The notes under the pieces are model-generated. The model was not told where the DNA came from and ran no database searches. It saw only the letters and a program-made list of their open reading frames with translations. Made by a program: the position numbers and the translations under genes. Of a stretch of DNA of 64,000 nt, positions 49,603 to 58,013 are shown piece by piece. The stretch is taken from contig SVAY01000007.1 of assembly GCA_015059185.1 (NCBI GenBank), forward strand, positions 18,117 through 82,116, read 5' to 3'. How positions within the stretch are numbered: position 1 is the first letter of the stretch; each line of letters opens with the position of its first letter. The DNA comes from Erysipelotrichaceae bacterium (lineage in GTDB: Bacteria > Bacillota_I > Bacilli_A > RFN20 > CAG-826).

Positions 49603-51452
49603 GGGGCTGTTAAGAAATTGAATTCTTAGCAGTTCTTTTTTTTGATATAGAAAAGCCCGATTTCTCAGGCTAATGTACAATATTCTTGTTCAAGGAGGTA
49701 TTGTACATGCCTTATTTTAACATAGATAAAGTATTTTTATTCTCCTCCTTCGAGATAAACAAGAAGGAAAAGGAAAAATTGGATACTTTCCTAACAATTT
49801 TAGAAGAATCAAGTATCTCGGAGATAATTGAAAAAGAAACTTATTCAGACCCTTCTTTACCTGGAAGACATTCTTATAATCCATATAGACTATTCGCTTC
49901 TATCATATATGGTTTCTCTAAACATTCAGGAAGCATAAGAAACATAGAAGAAAGTATAGAATACGATCTAAGATTTAGATATCTGATGGAACAAGAAACT
50001 CCATCGTATGTCACTATATCTCAATTTCTTAACAACGTAGTTGTTCCACACCATCAAGAGTTATATTCTCGTATAATTTCATCAATCATTAAACATTTTA
50101 ATATTTGTATTGATGATGTCTTTTTAGATGGAACCAAGTTTGAGGCAAACGCGAATAAATTCAAGTTTGTTTGGAAGCCAACTACATTCCACAACAAGTT
50201 AAACGAGAATATTAGAAAACTATTGTTAAAGCATTTTGAACTGCCGCACTCCAAAACAACTTTTGTTTCTAAAGAGATAGGCGAATACTTAACTAAACTA
50301 ATTGGACTCGCTAAATCAAACGGACTAGATCCAGATACTATAAAAATAGGAAGAGGCCACAAAAAAGTAGAAATTATATCTGATATCAAATTGCTTAATG
50401 AATACTTAAATAAGGCATTAGATTATGAAGAAAAAGAAGAGATATGTGGAGATAGAAACTCTTATTACAAAACAGATAAAGATGCCACGGCAATGTGTTT
50501 AAAGGAGGATTATTATTCAGGTTTAGGAAGCAACATGCATGCTGGATACAATGTTCAAATCATTGTTAGTAAAGGTATTGTTTTAAGTTACTATGTCGGT
50601 CAAGAAAGGAACGATTTCTACGAATTTATTCCTACTTTAGAAGCTTTTTATAATAATTACGGATTTTATCCAAAACGAATATGTGCTGATGCAGGATATG
50701 GATCTTTGCTTAATTATCGGTACTTAAAAGAACGTCATATCGAAAACTATGTTAAGTACACTATGTGGAGGCAAGATGTCTCAGGAGAAAATATAGATTA
50801 TTTCCATTTTAAGGACCATAAACTAATCTGCTTGAACGATAAGGTTGCTACTGAACAAGCAGTCTTCTATGGTAGGCACCCAAAAGCTAAAAATAATAAG
50901 TTCTATTTAATTGATAACTGCCGAAGGTGTAAACTCAAGCCACTTTGCTTTAAGCCAATTAAAAATAAGAAAGCAACATTTCGTGTTTTCGAAACCAACG
51001 AGGAACTATACCAATATAAAAAAGAGGCTATGGAAAACCTTCTTTCAGTTAAGGGAATAGAAATGAGAGTTAATAGAAGTTCACAAGTTGAAGGTGTATT
51101 TGGAGTTATTAAGCAAGATATGAACTATGAAAGAGTTAGGAGAAGGGGTTTAGAAAAAGTATCCGCTGAAATTATGCTAGTTTGCTTGGGTTACGTAATA
51201 AGGAAAATCTTTGGTTTGATTGATGGGAAGGGAAGCATTGAATATTGGAAAGCACCTGAAGGTCTTAAACCAGAAACGATACCTCAAATAAACATTGAAA
51301 GATACATAAATAAAGCATCAAAAAGAAAAGGAAAGAATGAAACATTAAGAACCTCTTATAAGCATAAAGCAAGTAAGAGAAAGGTAATTTCTTAACAACG
51401 TAGTTGTTGCATAAAAAAAGAGCCGCTAAGAGTTTAATTTCTTAACAGCCCC
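49603..51452 (+). mobile_element. Complete IS1182-family insertion sequence
   Basis: About 1,850 bp with terminal inverted repeats of ~40 bp: left 49603-49642 starts ggggctgttaagaaatt, and right 51452-51413 read inward starts with the same 17 bases, with 4 mismatches in 40. One transposase gene fills the element. It separates the small gene ending at 49581 from the 3' end of rpsD. Flanks are aaaaa and ttttctttt; I cannot define a target duplication with confidence. Confidence 0.88.
49707..51395 (+). CDS. IS1182-family DDE transposase
   Basis: 562 residues from the ATG at 49707, which has AAGGAGG at good spacing (an upstream TTG at 49686 is unsupported). N-terminal DUF772-type domain (GRHSYNPYRLFASIIYGF), first Asp in DDVFLDGTKFEANANKF, second in KRICADAGYGS, a cysteine cluster CRRCKLKPLCF, and the Glu in SSQVEGVFGVIKQD. 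The frame is uninterrupted, so the element may be active. Confidence 0.9.
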   Translation: MPYFNIDKVFLFSSFEINKKEKEKLDTFLTILEESSISEIIEKETYSDPSLPGRHSYNPYRLFASIIYGFSKHSGSIRNIEESIEYDLRFRYLMEQETPSYVTISQFLNNVVVPHHQELYSRIISSIIKHFNICIDDVFLDGTKFEANANKFKFVWKPTTFHNKLNENIRKLLLKHFELPHSKTTFVSKEIGEYLTKLIGLAKSNGLDPDTIKIGRGHKKVEIISDIKLLNEYLNKALDYEEKEEICGDRNSYYKTDKDATAMCLKEDYYSGLGSNMHAGYNVQIIVSKGIVLSYYVGQERNDFYEFIPTLEAFYNNYGFYPKRICADAGYGSLLNYRYLKERHIENYVKYTMWRQDVSGENIDYFHFKDHKLICLNDKVATEQAVFYGRHPKAKNNKFYLIDNCRRCKLKPLCFKPIKNKKATFRVFETNEELYQYKKEAMENLLSVKGIEMRVNRSSQVEGVFGVIKQDMNYERVRRRGLEKVSAEIMLVCLGYVIRKIFGLIDGKGSIEYWKAPEGLKPETIPQINIERYINKASKRKGKNETLRTSYKHKASKRKVIS

Positions 51453-51476
51453 TTTTCTTTTGGTTTTGATGTTGGA

Positions 51477-52082
51477 TTATAACTTACGGTTATAGAATTC
51501 AACGATTTGTGATTCGGTGATATCTTGAGAGAGTTCTTTTCTTTCTGGTTCTCTTAAGATCTTACCGCTTAAATTGGTAGCGTCAACTTCGACCCAACCG
51601 ACATTAGCGGATAAGCTTTCTAAGCTTTCCTTAATCACTTTCATGCTCTTAGCATGTTCAGCGACTTCGATAGTGTCGCCGACTTTAGTTAAAGCACTTG
51701 GGATATCAACTTTCTTACCGTTGAGTAAGATGTGACCATGGTTAACAAGTTGTCTAGCCCCTGCTCTAGTTCTTGCAAATCCCATACGGTAGACCATATT
51801 GTCTAAACGGGATTCAAGAAGTTTCATGAAGGCGAAACCTGTAACTTCTTCACTCTTAAGAGCGAGCATGAAGAGACGTCTGAATTGTCTTTCGTTCACT
51901 CCATAGAGTTGTCTTAATTTTTGCTTTTCTAAAAGTTGTTTACCATATTCAGATGGTTTTTTCTTTCTAGAAGCACCGTGTTGGCCTGGGCCATAAGAAC
52001 GTTTCTTAAGTTCTTTTCCGGATTCAGAAATAGACACACCTAAACGTCTACTTCTTTTCCAAGTGGATCCTGTAAATCTCAT
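51477..52082 (-). CDS. rpsD: 30S ribosomal protein S4
   Basis: Primary rRNA-binding protein, 201 residues. Signatures: MRFTGSTWKRSRRLG, GPGQHGASRKKKPSEYG, and the S4 domain LESRLDNMVYRMGFARTRAGARQLVNHGHI (~95-124). AAGGAA before the ATG. Transcribed alone from a long leader. The IS1182 element lies 24 bp past its stop, and no hairpin terminator remains between them. Confidence 0.97.
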   Translation of the reverse strand: MRFTGSTWKRSRRLGVSISESGKELKKRSYGPGQHGASRKKKPSEYGKQLLEKQKLRQLYGVNERQFRRLFMLALKSEEVTGFAFMKLLESRLDNMVYRMGFARTRAGARQLVNHGHILLNGKKVDIPSALTKVGDTIEVAEHAKSMKVIKESLESLSANVGWVEVDATNLSGKILREPERKELSQDITESQIVEFYNRKL

Positions 52083-52235
52083 TTTCTTAATTCCTTTCTA
52101 ATTTACATTTGCAAATTAGATGTGTTATTCCCGTGCTTCGGATGAATGAATTTCGCCTCTTTAGCCAAGGTTACTTTGTCCTCTCAATCATCAGACAAGA
52201 CGTAATAACATGCTAACTAACATGCTTAAATAGAT
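52083..52235 (-). promoter_or_regulatory. Long rpsD 5' leader, candidate S4 autoregulatory RNA
   Basis: About 145 nt of untranslated leader between promoter and rpsD. It contains a hairpin around catgttagttagcatg near its start and a perfect stem ctaattt/aaattag (52098-52119) next to the Shine-Dalgarno sequence. S4 represses its own mRNA through a leader structure in Bacillus and E. coli; this one fits by position and length, but I did not fold it against the Rfam model. Confidence 0.55.
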
Positions 52236-52261
52236 TACAAGATTCTTAGAATCTATGTCAA
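52232..52261 (-). promoter_or_regulatory. rpsD promoter
   Basis: Minus strand TTGACA (52261-52256), 18 bp, TAATCT (52237-52232). Confidence 0.65.
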
Positions 52262-52298
52262 TAAAAAAGATGAAAATATCTAATATAGATAAGCAATA

Positions 52299-52634
52299 TT
52301 ATCTTGCTTCTACTCTTTTGATGTATTTTTTAATAAGAATCGTGGAGATTACAATATCAACAATTGCAACTAAAACCGCTAGTCCAATAGCGACAAAAGC
52401 AATGACATCTGTATCAATAAAGAGTATTAATAATCCTCCGACTAAAAAAGTCACAAACATCACAAGTCTAATAATACCCACGATATGATTGATTTTTTTC
52501 TTATCTTCATCACTTACAAGTGAGCTATCAACTCTCGCTAAAGCTTGATTCTTATTAAGTAACTTTAATATAGCAGTCACAATCGCATAAGCGGCTAAGA
52601 AGAATAAAACGATATAAGTAATTTGATGAAACAT
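52299..52634 (-). CDS. Small membrane protein, unknown
   Basis: 111 residues from ATG 52634. Three hydrophobic segments (YIVLFFLAAYAIVTAIL, LVMFVTFLVGGLLILF, VIAFVAIGLAVLVAIVDIVI), with a charged loop after the first. No Shine-Dalgarno sequence; a TATACT box (52648-52643 on minus) ends 8 nt before the ATG, so the mRNA is probably leaderless. Its 5' end faces the DUF2188 gene on the other strand. Confidence 0.65.
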   Translation of the reverse strand: MFHQITYIVLFFLAAYAIVTAILKLLNKNQALARVDSSLVSDEDKKKINHIVGIIRLVMFVTFLVGGLLILFIDTDVIAFVAIGLAVLVAIVDIVISTILIKKYIKRVEAR

Positions 52635-52695
52635 ACTTTTTAAGTATATCACTTTAATAAAATCGTGTTATATTATTATAAATAGAGGTAAATTT

Positions 52696-52929
52696 ATGGC
52701 AGAAAAGAAAACACCAAACTTAAAAGATGGTACTAGAGTGTACCATGTCGCAAAAAGAGAAGACGGCAAATGGGCTGTCAAGTTCGCTGGCGGAGACAAA
52801 GTCATTAAATTATTTGATACCCAAAAAGAAGCTCTTGAATTCACCAAAGTAATGGCGAAGAATCAAGATGGTAAAGTGTTAGTCCACAATTCTAAAGGTG
52901 CTAATAAGGGTAAAATTAAGAAAAAATAG
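52696..52929 (+). CDS. DUF2188 domain protein
   Basis: 77 residues. TRVYHVAKREDGKWAVKFAGGDKVIKLFDTQKEALEFTK is the DUF2188 core, a small beta-alpha domain of unknown function; the basic C-terminal tail ends in GKIKKK. AGAGG precedes the ATG. Twelve bases separate it from the next gene. Confidence 0.8.
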   Translation: MAEKKTPNLKDGTRVYHVAKREDGKWAVKFAGGDKVIKLFDTQKEALEFTKVMAKNQDGKVLVHNSKGANKGKIKKK

Positions 52930-52941
52930 GAGGAACTATAA

Positions 52942-53181
52942 ATGTCAGGCTATGTAAAATGGATGGATGATCATTCTAGAATCGTCAAACTCATTCTCTG
53001 TATCTGGATTTTAGATATTACTTGGGCTGTTTATCGTATCGGTAGAGCAGCTAGCAAGCAAAACTGGCTCCACATGATACTTGGAATTCTCTGGGTCATC
53101 GCCGCTGGTACTGTTGGATGGATCTTAGATCTTATCTGGATTATCTTATTCAATCGTATCTTCTGGTTTACCAAAGATTAA
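52942..53181 (+). CDS. Small two-helix membrane protein, unknown
   Basis: 79 residues, tryptophan-rich. Hydrophobic segments IVKLILCIWILDITWAVYRI (~14-33) and MILGILWVIAAGTVGWILDLIWIILF (~45-70). AGGAGG before the ATG. Cotranscribed with the DUF2188 gene and followed by a strong terminator. Confidence 0.7.
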   Translation: MSGYVKWMDDHSRIVKLILCIWILDITWAVYRIGRAASKQNWLHMILGILWVIAAGTVGWILDLIWIILFNRIFWFTKD

Positions 53182-53195
53182 TTATATTTGAAACT

Positions 53196-53228
53196 AAAAT
53201 AGAGGCACTTTGAATGCCTCTATTTTTT
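53196..53228. terminator. Strong terminator, probably bidirectional
   Basis: aatagaggca-ctttgaa-tgcctctatt with ttttt on plus, and A-rich on the other side (ttttag on minus). Lies between the convergent genes ending at 53181 and 53245. Confidence 0.85.
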
Positions 53229-53244
53229 GTTGCTCAATAATATA

Positions 53245-54165
53245 TTATTGTTCGATTGATCTTTTTTCAATTTCTTTATCTATTCTTTTATCAATTTTGT
53301 TTTCAAATACAAGTTGAGAAGTATATGTTTCTGCGTTAATTCCTAAGATGCAGACAATTAACATTGCAAATGGAATAATTACTAGTATAGCAGTAATCGG
53401 ATTCATTGTTAGATATATAGCGACACTAACTCCAATTCCAAAGATGATATCAATTAAATCACCAATTAATAAAGTGATAGTGTTTTTAATGTTCACAACC
53501 TTAAGGAATTTTACCTTTCCTACTCCATAAAATAAATATGCTTCAAATTGAGATATAAGCAATACACCTAATACGACTAATGCTATTGTTACCCACATCC
53601 AAACTTCGTTATTGACTTTTAAATAAGAAAGAAGAATCATAACGCCAGTAAAAACCAAAGCATCAACAATAGAAATAAGAAAGGCCTTAAACATATTTGT
53701 ATTAGCAAGATATCTTCTAATAATAATCTTTAAAAAGATAAAGCCTAAAAATAAACCAATAACTAAAGAAGCAAAGATAGCGACTAAATCACTCATCACT
53801 TCAATAACGGCATTTTCTAAAGTGGCGACTATCTCATTAGTAAGTGATTCTAGTCCAAATGTTTCCATTGCTATCTCTTTTAATAAATTAACAATTCCTT
53901 CAGGAGAAGAGATGAGAGCCATCGCTTTACCTATATCACTAGCGTATTCCATGAATTTTGCAATTAATGCACTTTGTATAGCGTTCCAATCAAATGAGGT
54001 TTGACCGATACTTGTTGAGATGCTTTGATATGCACCTTTAACGACCCCAATCATATGAGGAATGGTGATACTTAAACAGATCATTAGACAAAATGCCATC
54101 ACACCGAGCGGGATGAAATAAAAGCCTAATGATTTAAAGAAATTCTTAATACTTGCCTTAATCAT
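53245..54165 (-). CDS. Polytopic membrane protein, unknown
   Basis: 306 residues. One long hydrophobic helix near the N-terminus (FYFIPLGVMAFCLMICLSITI), an amphipathic extracytoplasmic or cytoplasmic stretch (~40-120), then about five more segments, ending in a charged tail KIDKRIDKEIEKRS. No family recognised. GGAGA before the ATG. Confidence 0.65.
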   Translation of the reverse strand: MIKASIKNFFKSLGFYFIPLGVMAFCLMICLSITIPHMIGVVKGAYQSISTSIGQTSFDWNAIQSALIAKFMEYASDIGKAMALISSPEGIVNLLKEIAMETFGLESLTNEIVATLENAVIEVMSDLVAIFASLVIGLFLGFIFLKIIIRRYLANTNMFKAFLISIVDALVFTGVMILLSYLKVNNEVWMWVTIALVVLGVLLISQFEAYLFYGVGKVKFLKVVNIKNTITLLIGDLIDIIFGIGVSVAIYLTMNPITAILVIIPFAMLIVCILGINAETYTSQLVFENKIDKRIDKEIEKRSIEQ

Positions 54166-54278
54166 TTTTTCTATCTCCTAAATTGAATAAAACTATTATA
54201 ATGATTTTGTTATTAAATATAAATATTTATATAATAGGAATAAGAATATTTATAAAGCCTTACTAGGAGGTGGAGCAA

Positions 54279-55529
54279 ATGAATAAAGAAATTAAGTGTC
54301 CTCACTGCGGGAAAGTCTTCCAAGTGGATGAAAGTGAATATGCTTCTATCTTAAATCAAATTAAAGAGGAAGAAATATCTAAACAAGTTCATATTGAGCT
54401 TGAACGTCAAGCTGCTATCTTTAACGCATCTAAAATTAAAGATGAGAATGTTATTAAAGATAATTATCAAAACGAATTAAATGCATTAAACGATAAGATT
54501 AACAATCTAACTTCTAAACTTAACGAAGCTTCTAAAGATAAAGAATTAGCAGTTCTAAACGCCAAAAAAGAAGTGGAAGATAAATTAAATAATAAGGAAA
54601 AAGAGATATTAGAACTTAATAATAAGATTAATAATGCTGAAAAAGATAAAGCCTTAGCCTTAAAAGATAATGAACTTAAAGCAAGTGAAGCACTTAATTT
54701 TAAAGAACAAGAAATCGCTAAACTCGAAGAAAAGATCAAAGATAAAGATGAAGAAATCGCTTTATATAAAGATAAGAAAGCCAAATTAAGTGTCAAACTC
54801 TTAGGTGAAGATTTAGAGCAACACTGTTTAACACTATTTAACCAAATCAGAATGCAAGGCTTCCAAGATGTTTATTTTGAAAAAGATAATGAGGTCATTG
54901 GTGGATCTAAAGGTGACTTTATATATAGAGAAAATACTCCAGAAGGCGCAGAAGTATTATCTATCATGTTTGAGATGAAGAATGAAAGTGATATCAGTGC
55001 GACTAAACATAAAAACGAAGACTTCTATGAAAAACTTGATAAAGATAGAAAGAATAAGAACTGTGAATACGCAGTATTAGTATCAATGTTAGAACTTGAT
55101 AATGAATATTTTAATGCTGGAATAGTGGATGTCTCTTATCGCTATCCTAAGATGTATGTCGTAAGACCTAATTGTTTTATTCCTATAATCACTTTACTGA
55201 GAAATGCTGCATATAAGAACATTGAGATTAAAAACGAATTAGTGAATATGAAAAATGAAAATATTGATATCACGAATTTTGAAAACAAACTATATGATTT
55301 CCAAGATAAGTTTTCAAAGAATTATGAAAGGGCAAAAGACCAATTTACTAAAGCCATCGAAGAAATTGATAATACTATTAAACATTTAACAAAAGTTAAA
55401 GAATCATTGTTGAGTAGTGAGACTAACTTAAGATTTGCTAATGATAAAGCGCAAGACTTGTCAATAAGAAAACTCACTTATGGTAACCCGACAATGAAAG
55501 CTAAATTTGATTCTTTAAAAGACAAATAG
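54279..55529 (+). CDS. DUF2130 (RmuC-like) protein with zinc ribbon and coiled coil
   Basis: Start ATG 54279, 8 bp after AGGAGG; the in-frame GTG at 54270 overlaps that site. 416 residues. N-terminal single zinc-ribbon half [15 protein letters not shown], then a long coiled coil (~30-165) of Lys/Glu/Leu repeats, then DUF2130 (~168-400) with [11 protein letters not shown] and [10 protein letters not shown], i.e. a possible D...ExK nuclease core. DUF2130 proteins are widespread and uncharacterised; the organisation resembles RmuC. The stop codon lies inside the direct repeat bordering the IS30-like element. Confidence 0.88.
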   Translation: MNKEIKCPHCGKVFQVDESEYASILNQIKEEEISKQVHIELERQAAIFNASKIKDENVIKDNYQNELNALNDKINNLTSKLNEASKDKELAVLNAKKEVEDKLNNKEKEILELNNKINNAEKDKALALKDNELKASEALNFKEQEIAKLEEKIKDKDEEIALYKDKKAKLSVKLLGEDLEQHCLTLFNQIRMQGFQDVYFEKDNEVIGGSKGDFIYRENTPEGAEVLSIMFEMKNESDISATKHKNEDFYEKLDKDRKNKNCEYAVLVSMLELDNEYFNAGIVDVSYRYPKMYVVRPNCFIPIITLLRNAAYKNIEIKNELVNMKNENIDITNFENKLYDFQDKFSKNYERAKDQFTKAIEEIDNTIKHLTKVKESLLSSETNLRFANDKAQDLSIRKLTYGNPTMKAKFDSLKDK

Positions 55530-55540
55530 TTACAAATTGC
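55525..55540. repeat. Left target-site duplication of the IS30-like element
   Basis: aatagttacaaattgc; contains the stop codon of the DUF2130 gene (TAG 55527-55529). Its mate is at 57202-57218. Confidence 0.8.
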
Positions 55541-57200
55541 TTAAATAAAATACTTATCTCCAAATAATTGGAATTAAAAATCTTAAAGTCGTTTCTAAAG
55601 AAAAATATCACGATTTGGAAATGACTTTTTTATTGTCTAAAAAGTATTTGGTGATAATTCAAAATATCTAATATCATTAAGTTATCTCCATCAATTATTA
55701 AGGGCATGTTTAAAACTCTTAGAACCATGAAATTAAATTCTCAGTTCCAAGTTAAGATGTTTCTAGCCCTACTTAATGATGAATACCTATTTCAGTAAAG
55801 TTGGGGATAATAATACTGAATCAGGTTCGACGAATTGGTACTCGTTTAAGCCGAGTACTTTTTCGTTTAGGAATAGTCTTGCGATTGTTCCTGGAGCGTG
55901 TCTATTCAATATGCCTCTAGGTTCAGAATTGATATGTGATAAAGCGACATTGATTTGGTTTTGTGTGTATTTAGAAAAGTCTGTACCTTTAGGAAAGATC
56001 TTCCTTAGTTCAACGTGATTCTTTTCTATTTTTCCTTTTTGTCCTGATTTACCAGGATCACAGTAGAAAAGGTTAACCAATTTAACCCCTGTCTCATAAC
56101 TAAATTCAATCACGCGAGGATCAGCAAATTCACTTCCGTTATCTGTTAAAATGCAGTTAAAGGTTAGAGTGAATAATTCTTCACCTAACTTATCCAATAT
56201 AAAGTCATATATTCTTTTCACCTCATTAACAGTTTTCTCTTTAAGTAGAAAAGCTAACATAAAATTAGACTTTCTAAATAACATAGTGAGTAAACAGTAG
56301 TTAGAGCCAATTGAAGAAAGGACCGTATCCATCTCAACAACATCAACATGAGGGTTTTCACTTATGTAGTTAACAAAATCATCGTATGTTCTATTAGTGA
56401 CAAATGCCTTATTTGTTGGTTCGTTTGTATGCTTCTTATAAGAAACTGGATACCTTACTCTTTTAGTTAAATCCCCGTTAGTGAGCCCAGGGATTAGTCT
56501 ATTATCGATGTAATAAAGAATTGTTGGATAACTATATCTAATCTCTTCTTTATGAGTCAAAAATATTTGAGGTAATGATTGATGCTTGTCTTTTATTAAA
56601 GGAACTAATAATTTCGATAGCCTCATTAACTCTTCTTCATCCGCGTGGACTCCTTTTCTAGATTCACTTCTTGTTGTAACTATCTTTTCCTTAACATAAC
56701 GAGAGTCATATAGAAAAATGTTATTTCGACATACTTGCCTATCTTTACAACCATTACATACATAAGGATATTTCTTTATTCTTTTACAATCTGGAATAGG
56801 AGTGTATAAAGAACATAACCTATTACATGGTTTAGCTTTGCAGCTTTTACATTTGTTGTTGTATGTCTTGTTGCCACATACAATACATAAGTTTTTTATT
56901 TCACATGTTTTCTTATGCCCACATCTATTGTAATTCTCTGTATAGATTAGCCTTCTATACTTTTTGATGTGCTTGATTAATCCAGACACATCGGTCCCAA
57001 TAGCATTAGCTAATTCAGAAGCATTGTTAAACTTATCAATGTTATCGTATATTTTGTCTACCAGATCATCATCGTATCTTTTGTACATTAAAATTATCTC
57101 CTTTCTAAAGATGAAGTTAGTAGGGCTAGGGATTATATTTTATAAAATTTGGAAATAAGATTTTTAATTCCAACTATTTGGACATAAGTATTTTATTTAA
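55541..57200 (-). mobile_element. Complete IS30-like insertion sequence with long direct repeats
   Basis: 1,660 bp. Terminal inverted repeats: left 55541-55585, right 57200-57156 read inward; both start ttaaataaaatacttat, and 43 of 45 positions agree. Direct repeats aatagttacaaattgc (55525-55540) and aatagttacaaatttgc (57202-57218) flank it, differing by one T, which suggests a 16-17 bp target duplication. Inner pair tagccctact/agtagggcta (about 55764 and 57118) forms a second inverted repeat just outside the gene. A hairpin at 55583-55632 may block read-through from the left. Confidence 0.88.
55787..57088 (-). CDS. IS30-like DDE transposase
   Basis: 433 residues. An N-terminal helix-turn-helix (NASELANAIGTDVSGLIKHI) is followed by a cysteine-rich block (~57-122: CGHKKTCEIKNLCIVCGNK, CKSCKAKPCNRLC, CNGCKDRQVC) and then the rve/DDE core with Asp in VVEMDTV (~253), Asp in LTDNGSEF (~315) and Glu in GQKGKIEKNHVE (~352). 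AAGGAG lies before the ATG. Intact, so the element may be mobile. The long target repeats are unlike classical IS30 (2-3 bp) and recall the IS1202 family, whose transposases are related. Confidence 0.85.
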   Translation of the reverse strand: MYKRYDDDLVDKIYDNIDKFNNASELANAIGTDVSGLIKHIKKYRRLIYTENYNRCGHKKTCEIKNLCIVCGNKTYNNKCKSCKAKPCNRLCSLYTPIPDCKRIKKYPYVCNGCKDRQVCRNNIFLYDSRYVKEKIVTTRSESRKGVHADEEELMRLSKLLVPLIKDKHQSLPQIFLTHKEEIRYSYPTILYYIDNRLIPGLTNGDLTKRVRYPVSYKKHTNEPTNKAFVTNRTYDDFVNYISENPHVDVVEMDTVLSSIGSNYCLLTMLFRKSNFMLAFLLKEKTVNEVKRIYDFILDKLGEELFTLTFNCILTDNGSEFADPRVIEFSYETGVKLVNLFYCDPGKSGQKGKIEKNHVELRKIFPKGTDFSKYTQNQINVALSHINSEPRGILNRHAPGTIARLFLNEKVLGLNEYQFVEPDSVLLSPTLLK

Positions 57201-57201
57201 C

Positions 57202-57218
57202 AATAGTTACAAATTTGC
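57202..57218. repeat. Right target-site duplication of the IS30-like element
   Basis: aatagttacaaatttgc, one T longer than the left copy, separated from the terminal repeat by one C. Confidence 0.8.
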
Positions 57219-57283
57219 AAAAAAAGTATTTATTTTCAATAAGGTGCAGTTGTAAAATAATTTCAAAGGAGATTTATTCTAAT

Positions 57284-57904
57284 ATGAGTAAAAAATTATT
57301 TTTAGCGTTAGTACCTTTTTTAGTGTTCGGCATGTCCGCATGTCAAAGAGGTAATGGCGGAACATCTTCAGGTGGCACAAGCGGAAAAGATTCTGGAACT
57401 AGTAGTCAGTCCAGCCAAGCTAGTGGTGACCAATCAAGCGGAGATGAAAGCAGCGCAGATGACAGCAGTGAAGAAGGTGGCAGCACTGATGATTCTTCAC
57501 AATCTGGTGAAGCTAGTTCTTGGTATGTCGTCGGATCTGGTGAATTTATTGGCAGTGGTACAGCGTGGTCAACAGAAGGTGGTGTTAATTTAATTGTTAA
57601 CCCAACTTCAGAAGATCCAAATGCTACTAGCGAACAATGGGCTACTGTTACATTTGGTGTTGGTGATCAATGGAAAGTTACCGATGGTACAATTTGGATT
57701 CAAATGGACTGTGTTGAAGAAGGTACAAATGCTGCCTATGCAGCTGATGGTTCCAAGCAAATGAACAGAGTCGATGATGGATTTGGCAAATATAATGTTA
57801 ATGTTTTAGAAGCAGGTTCATATGATATCTATTTCAAAACATATGCTTCAGCTAATACAGAAGGTACTACTGGTTATTCCATTTGGGTTCAAGCTCACGC
57901 TTAA
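57284..57904 (+). CDS. Secreted lipoprotein, candidate starch-binding
   Basis: 206 residues from ATG 57284 (AAAGGAG upstream; an upstream in-frame start at 57215 would put the signal sequence inside the protein). Signal peptide with lipobox FGMSAC, acylated Cys20. A Gly/Ser/Asp-rich linker (~22-80) leads to one compact domain (~82-206), SSWYVVGSGEFIGSGTAWST... and AGSYDIYFKTYA. This layout is like small carbohydrate-binding domains that bind glucan. First of three lipoprotein genes with a GH13 amylase; glucan binding is inferred from context. Confidence 0.75.
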   Translation: MSKKLFLALVPFLVFGMSACQRGNGGTSSGGTSGKDSGTSSQSSQASGDQSSGDESSADDSSEEGGSTDDSSQSGEASSWYVVGSGEFIGSGTAWSTEGGVNLIVNPTSEDPNATSEQWATVTFGVGDQWKVTDGTIWIQMDCVEEGTNAAYAADGSKQMNRVDDGFGKYNVNVLEAGSYDIYFKTYASANTEGTTGYSIWVQAHA

Positions 57905-57930
57905 TCTAATAAATAATTATTAATTATAAT

Positions 57931-57960
57931 TGGAGACTCTTTGAGTCTCCTTTTATTTTT
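57931..57960 (+). terminator. Rho-independent terminator
   Basis: ggagactc-ttt-gagtctcc followed by ttttattttt. Confidence 0.88.
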
Positions 57961-58013
57961 TACTTAACAACAATTTACACATTATATATAATGTAAACAA
58001 GGAGATTTTGTAT

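Noticed and set aside
57215..57283. Upstream extension of the first lipoprotein
   Set aside because: Would bury the signal peptide 23 residues inside; the strong Shine-Dalgarno sequence and lipobox fit ATG 57284.
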